A stretch of 39,043 bases of DNA from Streptomyces beihaiensis (GCF_026274175.1 NZ_JAPHNL010000278.1:1-39043), one strand, 5' to 3'; numbered from the stretch's first letter, positions 6,731 to 19,191 are shown. Notes: generated from the sequence alone by a model not told the origin. Translations and numbers: made by a program.

Positions 6731-8966
6731 GCTCCGCCTGCTCCCGTCGCTCCCGCTCGACCGGCGTCAAGATCGACACCCGTTGCGGAGGTATGGTCGC
6801 ACGCCCCGCACGGCACTCGGGAGGCTCGATGCTGATGCGCGGCAGCCAGCGGTCGAGCCGGCGCGGCAGCCACCAGTTGGCGCTGCCCAGCAGGTGCATC
6901 AGGGCGGGGACCAGGAGCGTACGGAGCACGAACGCGTCGAGCGCCACGGCGGCCGCGAGTCCGATGCCGAACATGGCGGTCACCCGGTCGCCGCTGAGCA
7001 CGAAGGCGAGGAAGACCGAGATCATGATCACGGCGGCCGAGTTGATCACGCGGCCGGTCTCGGCGAGCCCGACCCGTACGGCCCTGCGGTTGTCGCCGGT
7101 CTCCAGCCACTCCTCGTACATACGGCTGACGAGGAACACCTGGTAGTCCATGGAGAGCCCGAAGAGCACGGACACCATGATCACGGGCAGGAACGGTTCG
7201 ATCGGTCCCGATCTGCCCAGGCCCAGCATGTCGCTGCCCCAGCCCCACTGGAAGATCGAGACGACGACGCCGAACGCGGCGGCCACGGCGGCGACGTTCA
7301 TCGCGGCGGCCTTCAGCGGGATGCCGACCGAGCGGAAGGCCAGCAGCAGCAGGAGGCAGCCGAGGCCGACCACCGCACCGACGAACAGCGGCAGCTTGCC
7401 GACGACCACGTGGGCGAAGTCGTCGTAGCTCGCGGTGACGCCGCCCACCTTCACGTCCAGGGTGCTGCCCTGCTCGGCCTGGGGCACCACGTCCGTGCGC
7501 AGCCGGTCGACGAGGTCGCTGGTGCGCGAGGACTGCGGGCTGGAGTCCGGCACGACGGAGAGGTACGCGGTGGTCTCGTCACCGTTGTACGTCACCGGGG
7601 AGACCGCGGTGACGCCCTGGGTGTGCCGTACGTCGTTCGCGAGCTGGGCCAGCGCCAGCCGGTCCTTGGACCCGTCGACGTGGGTGACGAGGGTGAGCGG
7701 GCCGTTCACGCCCGGCCCGAAGCCCTCGGCGAGCATGTCGTACGCCTGCCGGGTGGTGCTCTGCTTCGGGTCGTTGCCCTGGTCGGAGCTGCCGAGGTGG
7801 AGGGAGAGCGTGGGCAGGGCGAGCAGCGTGATCACGCCGAGCGCGAGGCCGCCGAGCAGCTTGGGGCGGCGTTCGACGAACGCGGCCCAGCGGGCGGCTA
7901 GCCCGTTCGGCGGCTCGGGCTGGGGTCCGTGCTCGGCGAGGCGGCGGCGCTCGCGGCGCGACAGGGCACGCAGCCCGATGAGGGAGAGCAGTGACGGCAG
8001 CAGCGTGATCGACGCGGCGACGGTGAGCAGCACGGTCAGCGAGGCGGCGACCGCCACGCCGTTGAGGAAGCTCAGTCTGAGGATGAGCATGCCGAGCAGC
8101 GCGATACACACGGTGGCACCCGCGAACACGACGGCCCGCCCGGTGGTGGCGACCGCCCGTTCGGCGGCCTCGGCCACCGGGAGTCCTTGTTTGAGGCCCT
8201 TGCGGTGCCGGGTCACGATGAAGAGCGCGTAGTCGATGCCGACGCCGAGCCCGACGAGCATGCCGAGCATCGGGGCGAAGTCCGCCACGGTCATGGCGTG
8301 CCCGAGCAGCCCTATGCCCGCGTACGCGGTGCCGACGCCGACCAGCGCGGTGGCGATCGGCAGGGCGGCCGCCGCGAGGGAGCCGAAGGCCAGGAAGAGG
8401 ACGACGGCCGCGACGACGACGCCGACGATCTCCGACACGTGCGGCGACGCGGGTTCGGTGAGGGCGACGGCGCTGCCGCCCAGCTCGACCCGGAGCCCGT
8501 CGGGGCCCTGCCGCTCGGCGGCGCGGGCGGTGTCGACGACGGCCTGCGCCTGGCTCTTCGGTATGTCGTTGGCCTGCTTGTCGAAGCTGACCGTGGCGTA
8601 CGCGGTGTGGCCGTCGGCGCTGATCTGGGCCTGGCCCGCGGACCCGTACGGGGAGACGACGGAGGAGACGCCGGGCAGCTTGTCGATCCTGGCGAGCGTG
8701 TTGCTCATCGTGTCCTGTACGTCGGCGGCTCGCACCGTGGAGTTCTCGATGTGCCACACGACGGTGTCGCTGTCGCCGCCGAGGCCGTGGAAGCCTTCGT
8801 TCAGGAGCTGGGTGGCGCGGCCCGATTCGGTGCCTGGTGCCGCGTAGTCGTTGGAGTACGCGGAGCCCGCGACGGCGGCGGCCGCGCTCGTGCCCCCGAG
8901 CGCGAGCAGCCACAGCAGAACGACCACGAGCCGATGCCTGACACACCATCGTGCGAGTGCGGCCAC
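6708..8966 (-). CDS. MMPL/RND-family membrane transporter
   Basis: About 752 residues from GTG 8964-8966, chosen because AGGGAG lies 8 nt upstream; the frame is open to 9032. The architecture is two repeats, each with one transmembrane helix, a large extracytoplasmic loop (residues ~40-175 and ~370-520), then a bundle of five or more helices. Signature motifs are GVGIDYALFIVTRHR (from residue ~241) and its equivalent MDYQVFLVSRMYEEW (from ~606), whose Asp-Tyr pairs carry the proton relay in the MmpL/ActII-3 family. A short cytoplasmic linker (HGPQPEPPNGLAARWAAF) joins the halves. Members export lipids, glycolipids or antibiotics using the proton gradient. The substrate is unknown. The 3' end overlaps the GNAT gene. 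Confidence 0.93.
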   Translation of the reverse strand: MAALARWCVRHRLVVVLLWLLALGGTSAAAAVAGSAYSNDYAAPGTESGRATQLLNEGFHGLGGDSDTVVWHIENSTVRAADVQDTMSNTLARIDKLPGVSSVVSPYGSAGQAQISADGHTAYATVSFDKQANDIPKSQAQAVVDTARAAERQGPDGLRVELGGSAVALTEPASPHVSEIVGVVVAAVVLFLAFGSLAAAALPIATALVGVGTAYAGIGLLGHAMTVADFAPMLGMLVGLGVGIDYALFIVTRHRKGLKQGLPVAEAAERAVATTGRAVVFAGATVCIALLGMLILRLSFLNGVAVAASLTVLLTVAASITLLPSLLSLIGLRALSRRERRRLAEHGPQPEPPNGLAARWAAFVERRPKLLGGLALGVITLLALPTLSLHLGSSDQGNDPKQSTTRQAYDMLAEGFGPGVNGPLTLVTHVDGSKDRLALAQLANDVRHTQGVTAVSPVTYNGDETTAYLSVVPDSSPQSSRTSDLVDRLRTDVVPQAEQGSTLDVKVGGVTASYDDFAHVVVGKLPLFVGAVVGLGCLLLLLAFRSVGIPLKAAAMNVAAVAAAFGVVVSIFQWGWGSDMLGLGRSGPIEPFLPVIMVSVLFGLSMDYQVFLVSRMYEEWLETGDNRRAVRVGLAETGRVINSAAVIMISVFLAFVLSGDRVTAMFGIGLAAAVALDAFVLRTLLVPALMHLLGSANWWLPRRLDRWLPRISIEPPECRAGRATIPPQRVSILTPVERERREQAEHVRDVPR

Positions 8967-9112
8967 AGGCGTGCTCCCTGGTTGTTTCGCTGGATGTTCG
9001 GCTTGAACCTCGCTTGAACAGCGCACTGCCACTGTTACAGGTACAGGTGATCCTTTGTCGCTTTCGTGTCCTTATTCACAGGCGTTTCAGGACACATGGC
9101 GTACCACGAAAG
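8967..9112 (-). promoter_or_regulatory. Upstream region of the MMPL gene
   Basis: Between the gatB terminator and the MMPL start. It contains a direct repeat of GCTTGAAC (9000-9007 and 9012-9019) and the sequence ACTGTTACAGGTACAGGTG (9031-9049) with a short repeat ACAGGT. It is relatively AT-richer than its surroundings. A promoter is expected here because the gene upstream ends in a strong terminator, but I cannot fix the -10 and -35 boxes. Confidence 0.3.
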
Positions 9113-9152
9113 AGAGCGGCGGCACACCGGCTCTCCGGTGTGCCGCCGCTCT
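9113..9152 (-). terminator. Strong terminator after gatB
   Basis: A perfect 18-bp stem, AGAGCGGCGGCACACCGG (9113-9130) with its complement at 9135-9152, and a CTCT loop. It starts 17 nt downstream of the gatB stop on the minus strand. After the stem the minus strand reads CTTTCG, a weak T-tract. It separates the gat operon from the MMPL gene. Confidence 0.8.
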
Positions 9153-9168
9153 GCTGAAGGCAGCGTGC

Positions 9169-10689
9169 TCAGCCCTCGCTGACGCCCAGCTTCTCCAGGA
9201 TCAGCTCCTTGACGCGCGCCGCGTCGGCCTGGCCGCGGGTCGCCTTCATGACGGCGCCGACCAGGGCGCCGGCCGCGGCGACCTTGCCGGACTGGATCTT
9301 GGCGACGATCCCGGCGTTGCCCGCGATGGCCTCGTCGACGGCGGCCGACAGCGCGCCCTCGTCCGAGACGACCTTCAGGCCGCGCTTGTCGACGACCTCG
9401 TCGGGCGTGCCCTCGCCCTTGAGGACGCCGTCGATGACCTGGCGGGCCAGCTTGTCGTTGAGGTCGCCCTTGGCGACGAGCTCGGAGACACGGGCCACCT
9501 GCACGGGCGTGATGGGCAGCGCGGCGAGGTCGACGCCCTGCTCGTTGGCGGAGCGGGCCAGCTCGCCCATCCACCACTTGCGGGCGGAGGCGGCGTCCGC
9601 CCCGGCCTCGATCGTGGCGACGATCGGGGCGATGGCCCCGGCGTTGCGGATCGACTGCATGTCGTGCGCGGAGATGCCCCATTCGGCGATCAGCCGGTTG
9701 CGCTGCGCGAGCGGCAGCTCGGGCAGGCCGGCGCGCAGCTGCTCGACCCACTCGCGCGGCGGCGCGACGGGCACGAGGTCGGGCTCCGGGAAGTACCGGT
9801 AGTCCTCGGCCTCCTCCTTCACACGGCCGGACGTGGTGGTGCCCTCGTCCTCGTGGAAGTGGCGGGTCTCCTGGACGATCGAGCCGCCGGAGGACAGCAC
9901 GGCCGCGTGGCGCTGGATCTCGAAGCGGGCGGCACGCTCGACGGAGCGCAGCGAGTTGACGTTCTTCGTCTCGGAGCGCGTGCCGAACTTCTCGCTGCCC
10001 TTGGGCATGAGCGAGAGGTTCACGTCGCAGCGCATCTGGCCCTGCTCCATGCGGGCCTCGGAGACGCCGAGCGCCCTGATGACCTCGCGCAGCTCGGCGA
10101 CGTACGCCTTGGCGACCTCGGGGGCGCGCTCACCGGCACCGACGATCGGCTTGGTGACGATCTCGATGAGCGGGATACCGGCGCGGTTGTAGTCGAGCAG
10201 GGAGTGCTGCGCGCCGTGGATTCGGCCGGTGGCGCCGCCGACGTGCGTCGACTTGCCGGTGTCCTCCTCCATGTGGGCGCGCTCGATCTCCACGCGGAAG
10301 ACCTCGCCGTCCTCCAGCTGTACGTCGAGGTAGCCGTCGAAGGCGATCGGCTCGTCGTACTGGGAGGTCTGGAAGTTCTTCGGCATGTCCGGATAGAAGT
10401 AGTTCTTCCGGGCGAAGCGGCACCACTCGGCGATCGAGCAGTTGAGCGCCAGGCCGATCTTGACGGCCGACTCGACGCCGGTCTCGTTGACGACCGGCAG
10501 CGCACCGGGCAGGCCGAGGCAGGTCGGGCAGGTCTGGCTGTTGGCGTCCTGCTTCAGCTCGGTGGAGCAGCCGCAGAACATCTTCGTCTTCGTACCGAGC
10601 TCGACATGGACCTCAAGGCCCATGACCGGGTCGTACGTCGCGAGCGCGTCCTCGTACGAGAGGAGCTCGGGGGTGGTCGTGGCAGTCAC
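9169..10689 (-). CDS. gatB: Aspartyl/glutamyl-tRNA amidotransferase subunit B
   Basis: 506 residues from GTG 10687-10689 ([10 protein letters not shown]). The GatB/GatE catalytic core starts with [20 protein letters not shown] (residues 20-38). The zinc-binding cysteines are C39, C41, C54 and C57 (FCGC...CPTC). Other family stretches include [48 protein letters not shown] and [11 protein letters not shown]. The C-terminal YqeY-like tail domain ends at [13 protein letters not shown]. GatB phosphorylates Glu- or Asp-tRNA and passes ammonia from GatA to form Gln-tRNAGln or Asn-tRNAAsn. It is the last gene of the gatC-gatA-x-gatB cluster and starts 19 nt after the small gene. A perfect 18-bp terminator follows it. 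Confidence 0.97.
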   Translation of the reverse strand: MTATTTPELLSYEDALATYDPVMGLEVHVELGTKTKMFCGCSTELKQDANSQTCPTCLGLPGALPVVNETGVESAVKIGLALNCSIAEWCRFARKNYFYPDMPKNFQTSQYDEPIAFDGYLDVQLEDGEVFRVEIERAHMEEDTGKSTHVGGATGRIHGAQHSLLDYNRAGIPLIEIVTKPIVGAGERAPEVAKAYVAELREVIRALGVSEARMEQGQMRCDVNLSLMPKGSEKFGTRSETKNVNSLRSVERAARFEIQRHAAVLSSGGSIVQETRHFHEDEGTTTSGRVKEEAEDYRYFPEPDLVPVAPPREWVEQLRAGLPELPLAQRNRLIAEWGISAHDMQSIRNAGAIAPIVATIEAGADAASARKWWMGELARSANEQGVDLAALPITPVQVARVSELVAKGDLNDKLARQVIDGVLKGEGTPDEVVDKRGLKVVSDEGALSAAVDEAIAGNAGIVAKIQSGKVAAAGALVGAVMKATRGQADAARVKELILEKLGVSEG

Positions 10690-10708
10690 GGTTCTGGCTA
10701 CTTCCCTC

Positions 10709-10948
10709 TCAGCCCAGCAGGACGTCGTCGTCGCCGAGGCGCTTGAGCTCGCGCAACAGCAGGGCGATGCCGGTGACGATCGCGGCGGCGGACACGGCGG
10801 CGTCCACGAGGCGGAGCGTGTCGTGTTCGTTGCGCGCCTTCTTGGCCTGCTTGGCCACGCTGATCGCGCCGAACGCGGTCGTCCCGATCGACAGGTACGT
10901 GCCGGACTTGGACTTCTTGAAGCCCTTGGCCTTGCTGATTGCACTCAC
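10709..10948 (-). CDS. Small membrane protein of unknown function inside the gat operon
   Basis: 79 residues from GTG 10946-10948, whose GTGA overlaps the gatA stop codon, a sign of coupled translation. The N-terminus is strongly basic ([13 protein letters not shown]), then [27 protein letters not shown], then a hydrophobic segment with [19 protein letters not shown] that ends [14 protein letters not shown]. One certain and one weaker membrane segment fit a small inner-membrane protein with a positive N-terminus. The stop lies 19 nt before the gatB start. The position between gatA and gatB is, as I recall, conserved in streptomycetes. No known family or function comes to mind; it is not a GatC or GatF homolog, since gatC is present upstream. 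Confidence 0.85.
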   Translation of the reverse strand: MSAISKAKGFKKSKSGTYLSIGTTAFGAISVAKQAKKARNEHDTLRLVDAAVSAAAIVTGIALLLRELKRLGDDDVLLG

Positions 10949-12471
10949 AGCGACGGAGCCTCCTCGAGCAGCGGGTGACCCCACTTTTCCACGAAGGCGG
11001 CCTCGACGGCGGCACCCACCTTGTACAGGCGGTCGTCCTTCATGGCGGGGGCGATGATCTGCAGGCCGACCGGCAGGCCGTCCTCCGGCGCGAGGCCGCA
11101 GGGCAGCGACATGGCGGCGTTTCCGGCCAGGTTGGTCGGGATGGTGCACAGGTCCGCGAGGTACATCGCCATCGGGTCGTCGGCGCGCTCGCCGATCGGG
11201 AAGGCGGTGGTCGGCGTCGTCGGCGAGACGATCACGTCGACCTTCTCGAAGGCGGCCTCGAACTCGCGGGTGATGAGCGTGCGCACCTTCTGGGCGCTGC
11301 CGTAGTACGCGTCGTAGTAGCCGGAGCTGAGCGCGTACGTGCCGAGCATGATGCGGCGCTTGACCTCGGGGCCGAAACCGGCCTCGCGGGTCAGGGCGGT
11401 GACCTCCTCGGCGGAGTGCGTGCCGTCGTCGCCGACGCGCAGGCCGTAGCGCATGGCGTCGAACCGGGCGAGGTTCGACGAGCACTCGCTCGGCGCGATC
11501 AGGTAGTACGCGGACAGGGCCAGGTCGAAGGTCGGGCAGTCCAGTTCGACGACCTCGGCGCCCAGCGACTTGAGCAGCTCGACGGACTCGTCGAACCGCT
11601 GTACGACACCGGCCTGGTAGCCCTCGCCGCGGAACTGCTTGACCACGCCGACGCGCATGCCCCGCACGCTGCCGTTGCGGGCGGCCTCGACGACCGGCGG
11701 GACCGGGGCGTCGATGGAGGTCGAGTCGAGCGGGTCGTGCCCGGCGATCGCCTCGTGGAGCAGAGCCGCGTCCAGGACGGTACGGGCGCAGGGCCCGCCC
11801 TGGTCGAGCGAGGACGAGAACGCGACCATCCCGAACCGGGACACGCCGCCGTAGGTGGGCTTCACGCCCACGGTGCCGGTGACGGCGGCGGGCTGGCGGA
11901 TGGAACCGCCGGTGTCGGTGCCGATGGCGAGCGGCGCCTCGTACGCGGCGAGGGAGGCGGAGGAGCCGCCGCCGGAGCCGCCGGGGATGCGGGTGAGGTC
12001 CCACGGGTTGCCGGTGGGGCCGTACGCGCTGTTCTCGGTGGAGGACCCCATGGCGAACTCGTCCATGTTGGTCTTGCCGAGGATGACGACGTCGGCGGCC
12101 TTGAGCTTCTTGACCAGCGTGGCGTCGTAGGGCGGGATCCAGCCTTCGAGGATCTTCGAGCCGACCGTGGTCGGCACGCCCTCGGTGGTGAAGATGTCCT
12201 TGAGCGCGAGCGGCACACCGGCGAGCGGGCCGAGCTTCTCGCCGCGCTCGACCTTCTCGTCGACGGCGCGGGCCTGCGCCAGAGCGCCCTCGCGGTCGAC
12301 GTGCAGGAAGGCGTGGACCTTCTCGTCGACGGCCTCGATCCGGGCGAGGTGCGCCTCGGTGACCTGCACGGCGGTGAGCTCACCGGCGGCGATCTCGGCA
12401 GCGATCTCGGCGGCGGTGAGCTTGATGATGTTGACGGTGTTCTCCGTGTTGTCCGTGGTCTCCGTCGTCAT
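10945..12471 (-). CDS. gatA: Aspartyl/glutamyl-tRNA amidotransferase subunit A
   Basis: 508 residues from ATG 12469-12471. It belongs to the amidase-signature family: the catalytic Lys91 is in [10 protein letters not shown], the Gly/Ser-rich signature [16 protein letters not shown] (161-176) supplies the cis-Ser, and Ser190 in [12 protein letters not shown] is the nucleophile. Other family motifs are [14 protein letters not shown] and [20 protein letters not shown]. GatA hydrolyses glutamine to ammonia for GatB. The start is 6 nt downstream of the gatC stop, and its own stop overlaps the start of the 79-residue gene, so gatC, gatA and the small gene behave as one translation unit. The N-terminus carries a short Thr/Asn-rich extension ([13 protein letters not shown]) before the usual first helix. 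Confidence 0.97.
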   Translation of the reverse strand: MTTETTDNTENTVNIIKLTAAEIAAEIAAGELTAVQVTEAHLARIEAVDEKVHAFLHVDREGALAQARAVDEKVERGEKLGPLAGVPLALKDIFTTEGVPTTVGSKILEGWIPPYDATLVKKLKAADVVILGKTNMDEFAMGSSTENSAYGPTGNPWDLTRIPGGSGGGSSASLAAYEAPLAIGTDTGGSIRQPAAVTGTVGVKPTYGGVSRFGMVAFSSSLDQGGPCARTVLDAALLHEAIAGHDPLDSTSIDAPVPPVVEAARNGSVRGMRVGVVKQFRGEGYQAGVVQRFDESVELLKSLGAEVVELDCPTFDLALSAYYLIAPSECSSNLARFDAMRYGLRVGDDGTHSAEEVTALTREAGFGPEVKRRIMLGTYALSSGYYDAYYGSAQKVRTLITREFEAAFEKVDVIVSPTTPTTAFPIGERADDPMAMYLADLCTIPTNLAGNAAMSLPCGLAPEDGLPVGLQIIAPAMKDDRLYKVGAAVEAAFVEKWGHPLLEEAPSL

Positions 12472-12477
12472 GGCTGA

Positions 12478-12774
12478 TTACTCCTCCCCCAGGATCTGCG
12501 GCACCTTGAAACGCTGCTGCTCCTGGGCCGGGGCGCCGGAGAGCGCCTGCTCGGGGGTGAGCGACGGACGGACCTCGTCCGCGCGCATGACGTTCGTCAG
12601 CGGCAGCGGGTGGGAGGTCGGGGGGACGTCTTGGTCGGCGACCTCGCTGACGCGGGCGACCGCGCCGATGATGTCGTCGAGCTGGCCTGCGAAGTGGTCG
12701 AGCTCTTCGGGCTTCAGCTCCAGACGCGCCAGCCGGGCGAGGTGGGCGACCTCCTCGCGCGTGATGCCAGGCAT
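12478..12774 (-). CDS. gatC: Aspartyl/glutamyl-tRNA amidotransferase subunit C
   Basis: 98 residues from ATG 12772-12774, with AGAGGA 7 nt upstream. The family pattern is complete: [17 protein letters not shown] at the N-terminus, [15 protein letters not shown], then the extended segment with [17 protein letters not shown], and the C-terminal [10 protein letters not shown]. GatC is the belt-like subunit that wraps GatA and stabilises the GatCAB complex. It is the first gene of the operon, with the promoter directly upstream. Confidence 0.97.
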   Translation of the reverse strand: MPGITREEVAHLARLARLELKPEELDHFAGQLDDIIGAVARVSEVADQDVPPTSHPLPLTNVMRADEVRPSLTPEQALSGAPAQEQQRFKVPQILGEE

Positions 12775-12814
12775 GCAGCGATCCTCTGGGGTGAGAGTGT
12801 GTGTTTTGAGCCCA

Positions 12815-12820
12815 ATCCTA
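12815..12820 (-). promoter_or_regulatory. Likely -10 box of the gat operon
   Basis: On the minus strand the hexamer is TAGGAT, close to the TANNNT consensus for the main streptomycete sigma factor. A start about 7 nt downstream would give a leader of roughly 33 nt ending in the gatC SD. No good -35 match is seen at 17-18 bp. Confidence 0.45.
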
Positions 12821-12869
12821 TGGGGCGCGGGGCCGGGCCCCTAAACGGATTCCCTCGGCCCGCCGCCAT

Positions 12870-12960
12870 GGACAGGTCTGCCACCCTCCCCGAACCCACG
12901 CCCGCCGCGTCGGACAGGTGCGCCACCCGCCCCGAACCCACGCCGCCGCGTCGGACAGGT
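12870..12960. repeat. 41-42 bp tandem repeat, about 2.2 copies
   Basis: Units begin with GGACAGGT at 12870, 12912 and 12953. The first two are 42 and 41 bp with only a few differences and share CCCCGAACCCACGCC; the third is truncated. They fill the 292-bp gap between rmdB and gatC, upstream of the gat promoter. No convincing gene is seen in this gap on either strand. Confidence 0.7.
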
Positions 12961-12979
12961 CTGCCGCCCGGGGCGGCAG
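12961..12979 (-). terminator. Hairpin downstream of the GGDEF-EAL gene
   Basis: CTGCCGCCC at 12961-12969 and GGGCGGCAG at 12971-12979 are complementary and give a stem of about 8 bp with a minimal loop. It lies about 90 nt downstream of the rmdB stop on the minus strand and overlaps the last partial copy of the tandem repeat. There is no T-tract. Confidence 0.4.
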
Positions 12980-13066
12980 GGTGGGCAAGGCGGCGCCCCG
13001 GTGCAGCGGGAGTGGTCGGGCGGGCCCGGCCGGGGCGCGGCGGGCGCACCCCGCCGGGGCGAGGGT

Positions 13067-15703
13067 TCAGCGAAGGGGCCCGGGGTCGTCCCCGGTGGCG
13101 GCCGGGAGCGCGGCGGGTTCCCGGTGCCAGCCACGGGCCCCTCGCGCCCGCAGCCACGCCGTCGTCTCCCCCGGCGGCATCGCCGCGGCCACCAGCCACC
13201 CCTGCACCGCGTCACACCCCAGATCCCGCAGCCGCTCCCACGTCTCGTCGTCCTCCACGCCCTCCGCGACCACCAACAGCCCCAGCGAGTGCGCGAGATC
13301 GACCGTGCACCGCACGATCTCGGCGTCCTCGTTGTCCACGGCCAGCCGCGCCACGAACGACCGGTCGATCTTCAGCTCGCTCACCGGCAACCGGCGCAGG
13401 TGCACCAGCGACGAGTACCCGGTCCCGAAGTCGTCGAGGGACATCTTCACGCCGTGCCCGGTCAGCCCGGCCAGCGTGTCCGCCGCCCGCTGCGGGTCCT
13501 CCAGCAGCACGTGTTCCGTTATCTCCAGCTGCAACGCCCCCGCCGGCACCCCGTGCCGCGCGAGCCGCGCCGCGACCGCCCCCGCGAACCCGGGCGTGTG
13601 CACGTCCCTCGGCGACACGTTGACCGCGACCGGAACCCGCAGCCCCTGCGCCCGCCACCGGGCGACCTGTGCCAGCGCGGTGTCCAGGACGTACTCGGTC
13701 AGGTGCGGCATGAGTCCGGACGACTCGGCGATGGCGATGAACTCGTCCGGCGGAACCTTCCCTCTCTCCGGATGCACCCACCGTACGAGCGCCTCCAGCC
13801 CGGCCACCTGCCCGTCGAACCGCACCTTCGGCTGGTAGTGCAGCTCCACCTCACCGGCGTCGAGCGCGCGCCGCAGGTCGCCGAGGAGGCCCAGCCGGTC
13901 GGGGGTGTTGGAGTCACGCTTCGACTCGTAGACCTCCACGCCCGTGCGGTCGCGCTTGGCCTGGTACATCGCCACGTCCGCACGCCGCAGCAGCCCCTCC
14001 GCGTCGACGGCGTGGTCGGGGAAGACGGCGAGTCCGGCGCTCGCCTCAAGGACCAGCGTCAGCCCGTCCAGGTCGAGCGGCGAGCCGAGCGCGGCGACCA
14101 GGCCGCGGGCCACGCGCGCGGCGGAGGTCGTGGAGTCGGCGACGGGCAGCAGCACCGCGAACTCGTCGCCGCCGAGCCGCGCGGCCTCCGCGCCGCGCGG
14201 CAGCGCCGTACCGAGCCGGTCCGCTATCTGGAGCAGGAGCCGGTCCCCGGCGAGGTGGCCGAGCGTGTCGTTGACCGAGCGGAACCGGTCGAGGTCGATC
14301 AGGACGAGCGCGCTGCGCGCCCCGATCCGCTCGGCGTCGTCGAGCGCGGTCCAGGTCCGCTCCAGCAGCCACTGCCGGTTGGGCAGACCTGTGAGCGGGT
14401 CGCGCAGCTGCTCCTCGGCACGGGCCCGCGCGATCCACAGCGTGGAGTCGAGCGCGATGAGCGGCACCGCGAACAGGGGCAGCAGCACGGGGCGTGAGGT
14501 CGCGACGACGCAGATCAGCGGCGCGATGCCGAGCAGCGCGACACCGACGAGCCCCTGGCGCGCCAGTGCCGTACGGGCGACGGTCGGAAGGCCCGAGTTG
14601 CGGGGCGCGTGCACGTACCAGAGCAGGGAGCGGGTGACCAGCAGGTACGCGGCCGCGACGAGGACGACCTCCGGGCCCGTCAGCAGGTCCCAGTGGTGCG
14701 GGCTCCAGGGTGATTCGACGGACGGTACGAGGCCGAACGCCGCGAGCACGAGGGCGCCCGCGGCGATGCCGAGCATGTCGACGGCGCCGTGCAGCAGGCC
14801 CTGGCGCCAGCGGTGTCTGCGGGCGATGCCGACCAGGACGACGACCGTGAGGCTGACCATCCCCGCGGGCACCCAGCCGTACAGGAGCAGCACGGCAAGG
14901 GTGAGGGCGGCGCCCGAGCCGGTCCCGCCCCACCAGCGGTCGCGGCCGAGCGCGACGAGGTGGCCGACGATGATGCCGGTCAGGACGGCGAGGGACCAGC
15001 CGACCTTGCCGGACGGGAAGAGCGGGTGGTTCCCGGTGAAGGCCCGGTACAGGCCGGCCCCGAGGACGACCGAGGCGAGCGCCACGACGGCGCCGGGCAG
15101 TAATGGCAGCGTCGCGGCGCGGGACATGCCCGCCGGAGCGGGGCGCTGGTTGTGCGCGGGGGTCGCCGCGCCGACGTGCCCACCGGGAACGATCCGCCCG
15201 GCACCGACGGCCGAGCGGCCGCCCGCGCCACCGGATCGGGGCACGCCACCGGCCGGAACCGGGCCGCCGGCCGCGAAACCGCCGCTGACGCCGTCGCCGG
15301 TGCCCGCGGTGTCGGCATCGGCGTCGGGCGACGGTTCAGCGGGTTCGCCGCCGCGGGTCGGAGCGGCCGGACGGGTGGGCGCAGGTTCGCACGACGTGGA
15401 TGAACTCCCCTGTACGGCAGGGGCGGAGGGGTCGGCGGGCGGTGCGGAAGCGGCGGGCGCCGGGGCGTCCGGAGAGCCGGAGGCCGCGTGGGGCCGGTCC
15501 GCGCCGGGGGCGGCGGAGCCGGTTCCCGCTCCGCCGTCGCGCCACCATTTGCGCCAGTTCACCACACCACCGCGCCCGTTCTCACCGTGACCGCCTTCGC
15601 TGCCTTCGCCCCCACCCACGCCCACGCTACGAGCCGCAGCGCGCCGCGCACGTCGGCGCGGGCGCAGCCATGAGTCCGGGGCGGCGCTCTCGGTCGGTTC
15701 CAT
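13067..15703 (-). CDS. rmdB: Membrane GGDEF-EAL cyclic-di-GMP enzyme (RmdB-like)
   Basis: About 878 residues from ATG 15701-15703, chosen because AGAGGGACGGG precedes it; GTG near 15562 is an alternative. Residues 1-190 are Ala/Pro/Gly-rich and probably disordered. Several membrane helices follow between ~200 and ~425. The GGDEF domain starts near 430 (DPLTGLPNRQWLLERT) with an intact GGDEF at 511-515; the usual RxxD inhibitory site is RGAE instead. The EAL domain has E637-A-L, VNVSPRD, ITEHVLLED and DDFGTGYSSL, all needed for phosphodiesterase activity. Gene order next to ligA and gat matches rmdB (SCO5495) of S. coelicolor, a c-di-GMP phosphodiesterase affecting development. Leu201 is coded by TTA (15101-15103), so translation should need the bldA tRNA. 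Confidence 0.9.
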   Translation of the reverse strand: MEPTESAAPDSWLRPRRRARRAAARSVGVGGGEGSEGGHGENGRGGVVNWRKWWRDGGAGTGSAAPGADRPHAASGSPDAPAPAASAPPADPSAPAVQGSSSTSCEPAPTRPAAPTRGGEPAEPSPDADADTAGTGDGVSGGFAAGGPVPAGGVPRSGGAGGRSAVGAGRIVPGGHVGAATPAHNQRPAPAGMSRAATLPLLPGAVVALASVVLGAGLYRAFTGNHPLFPSGKVGWSLAVLTGIIVGHLVALGRDRWWGGTGSGAALTLAVLLLYGWVPAGMVSLTVVVLVGIARRHRWRQGLLHGAVDMLGIAAGALVLAAFGLVPSVESPWSPHHWDLLTGPEVVLVAAAYLLVTRSLLWYVHAPRNSGLPTVARTALARQGLVGVALLGIAPLICVVATSRPVLLPLFAVPLIALDSTLWIARARAEEQLRDPLTGLPNRQWLLERTWTALDDAERIGARSALVLIDLDRFRSVNDTLGHLAGDRLLLQIADRLGTALPRGAEAARLGGDEFAVLLPVADSTTSAARVARGLVAALGSPLDLDGLTLVLEASAGLAVFPDHAVDAEGLLRRADVAMYQAKRDRTGVEVYESKRDSNTPDRLGLLGDLRRALDAGEVELHYQPKVRFDGQVAGLEALVRWVHPERGKVPPDEFIAIAESSGLMPHLTEYVLDTALAQVARWRAQGLRVPVAVNVSPRDVHTPGFAGAVAARLARHGVPAGALQLEITEHVLLEDPQRAADTLAGLTGHGVKMSLDDFGTGYSSLVHLRRLPVSELKIDRSFVARLAVDNEDAEIVRCTVDLAHSLGLLVVAEGVEDDETWERLRDLGCDAVQGWLVAAAMPPGETTAWLRARGARGWHREPAALPAATGDDPGPLR
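15101..15103 (-). promoter_or_regulatory. TTA codon (bldA-dependent control point) in rmdB
   Basis: The minus-strand codon for Leu201 is TTA, in frame with the chosen start (600 nt after its first base), in the context ACG CTG CCA TTA CTG CCC. In streptomycetes TTA is read only by the developmentally timed bldA tRNA. I found no other in-frame TTA in the genes of this window. Confidence 0.8.
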
Positions 15704-15934
15704 TCCCGTCCCTCTCACAGCCGGCGGTGCCCGTCTCCGCTGCCCGCTCCCCGGCCTCCGGTGAGGCGGGAGTTGCCCCGTCCGCGGCAGGACACGGCAG
15801 GCGCACTTCTCAACAGTAGGCCGCGGAAGGCGTCCACGGGCAGCGGTCGACCACGGTTGCCCGAATGCGCCCCGGCCACCCATATGCATCCGGTATGCGC
15901 CGAACGGGTGACCTTCCACCGCTACTTCCATGCG
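15704..15934 (-). other. Gap between ligA and rmdB
   Basis: 231 bp between the ligA stop and the rmdB start. The frame of rmdB is open through it, but the residues coded there are low-quality and the SD favours the internal ATG. A short inverted repeat around GCATACCGGATGC (minus strand, about 15888-15900) is the only structure noted. An rmdB promoter may lie here but cannot be located by eye. Confidence 0.4.

Positions 15935-19191
<3,257 letters not shown>

Noticed and set aside
10698-11015. 105-codon Arg-rich minus-strand frame at the gatA/gatB junction
   Set aside because: Lower coding quality than the 79-residue frame in the other register, which has the GTGA overlap and a membrane segment.
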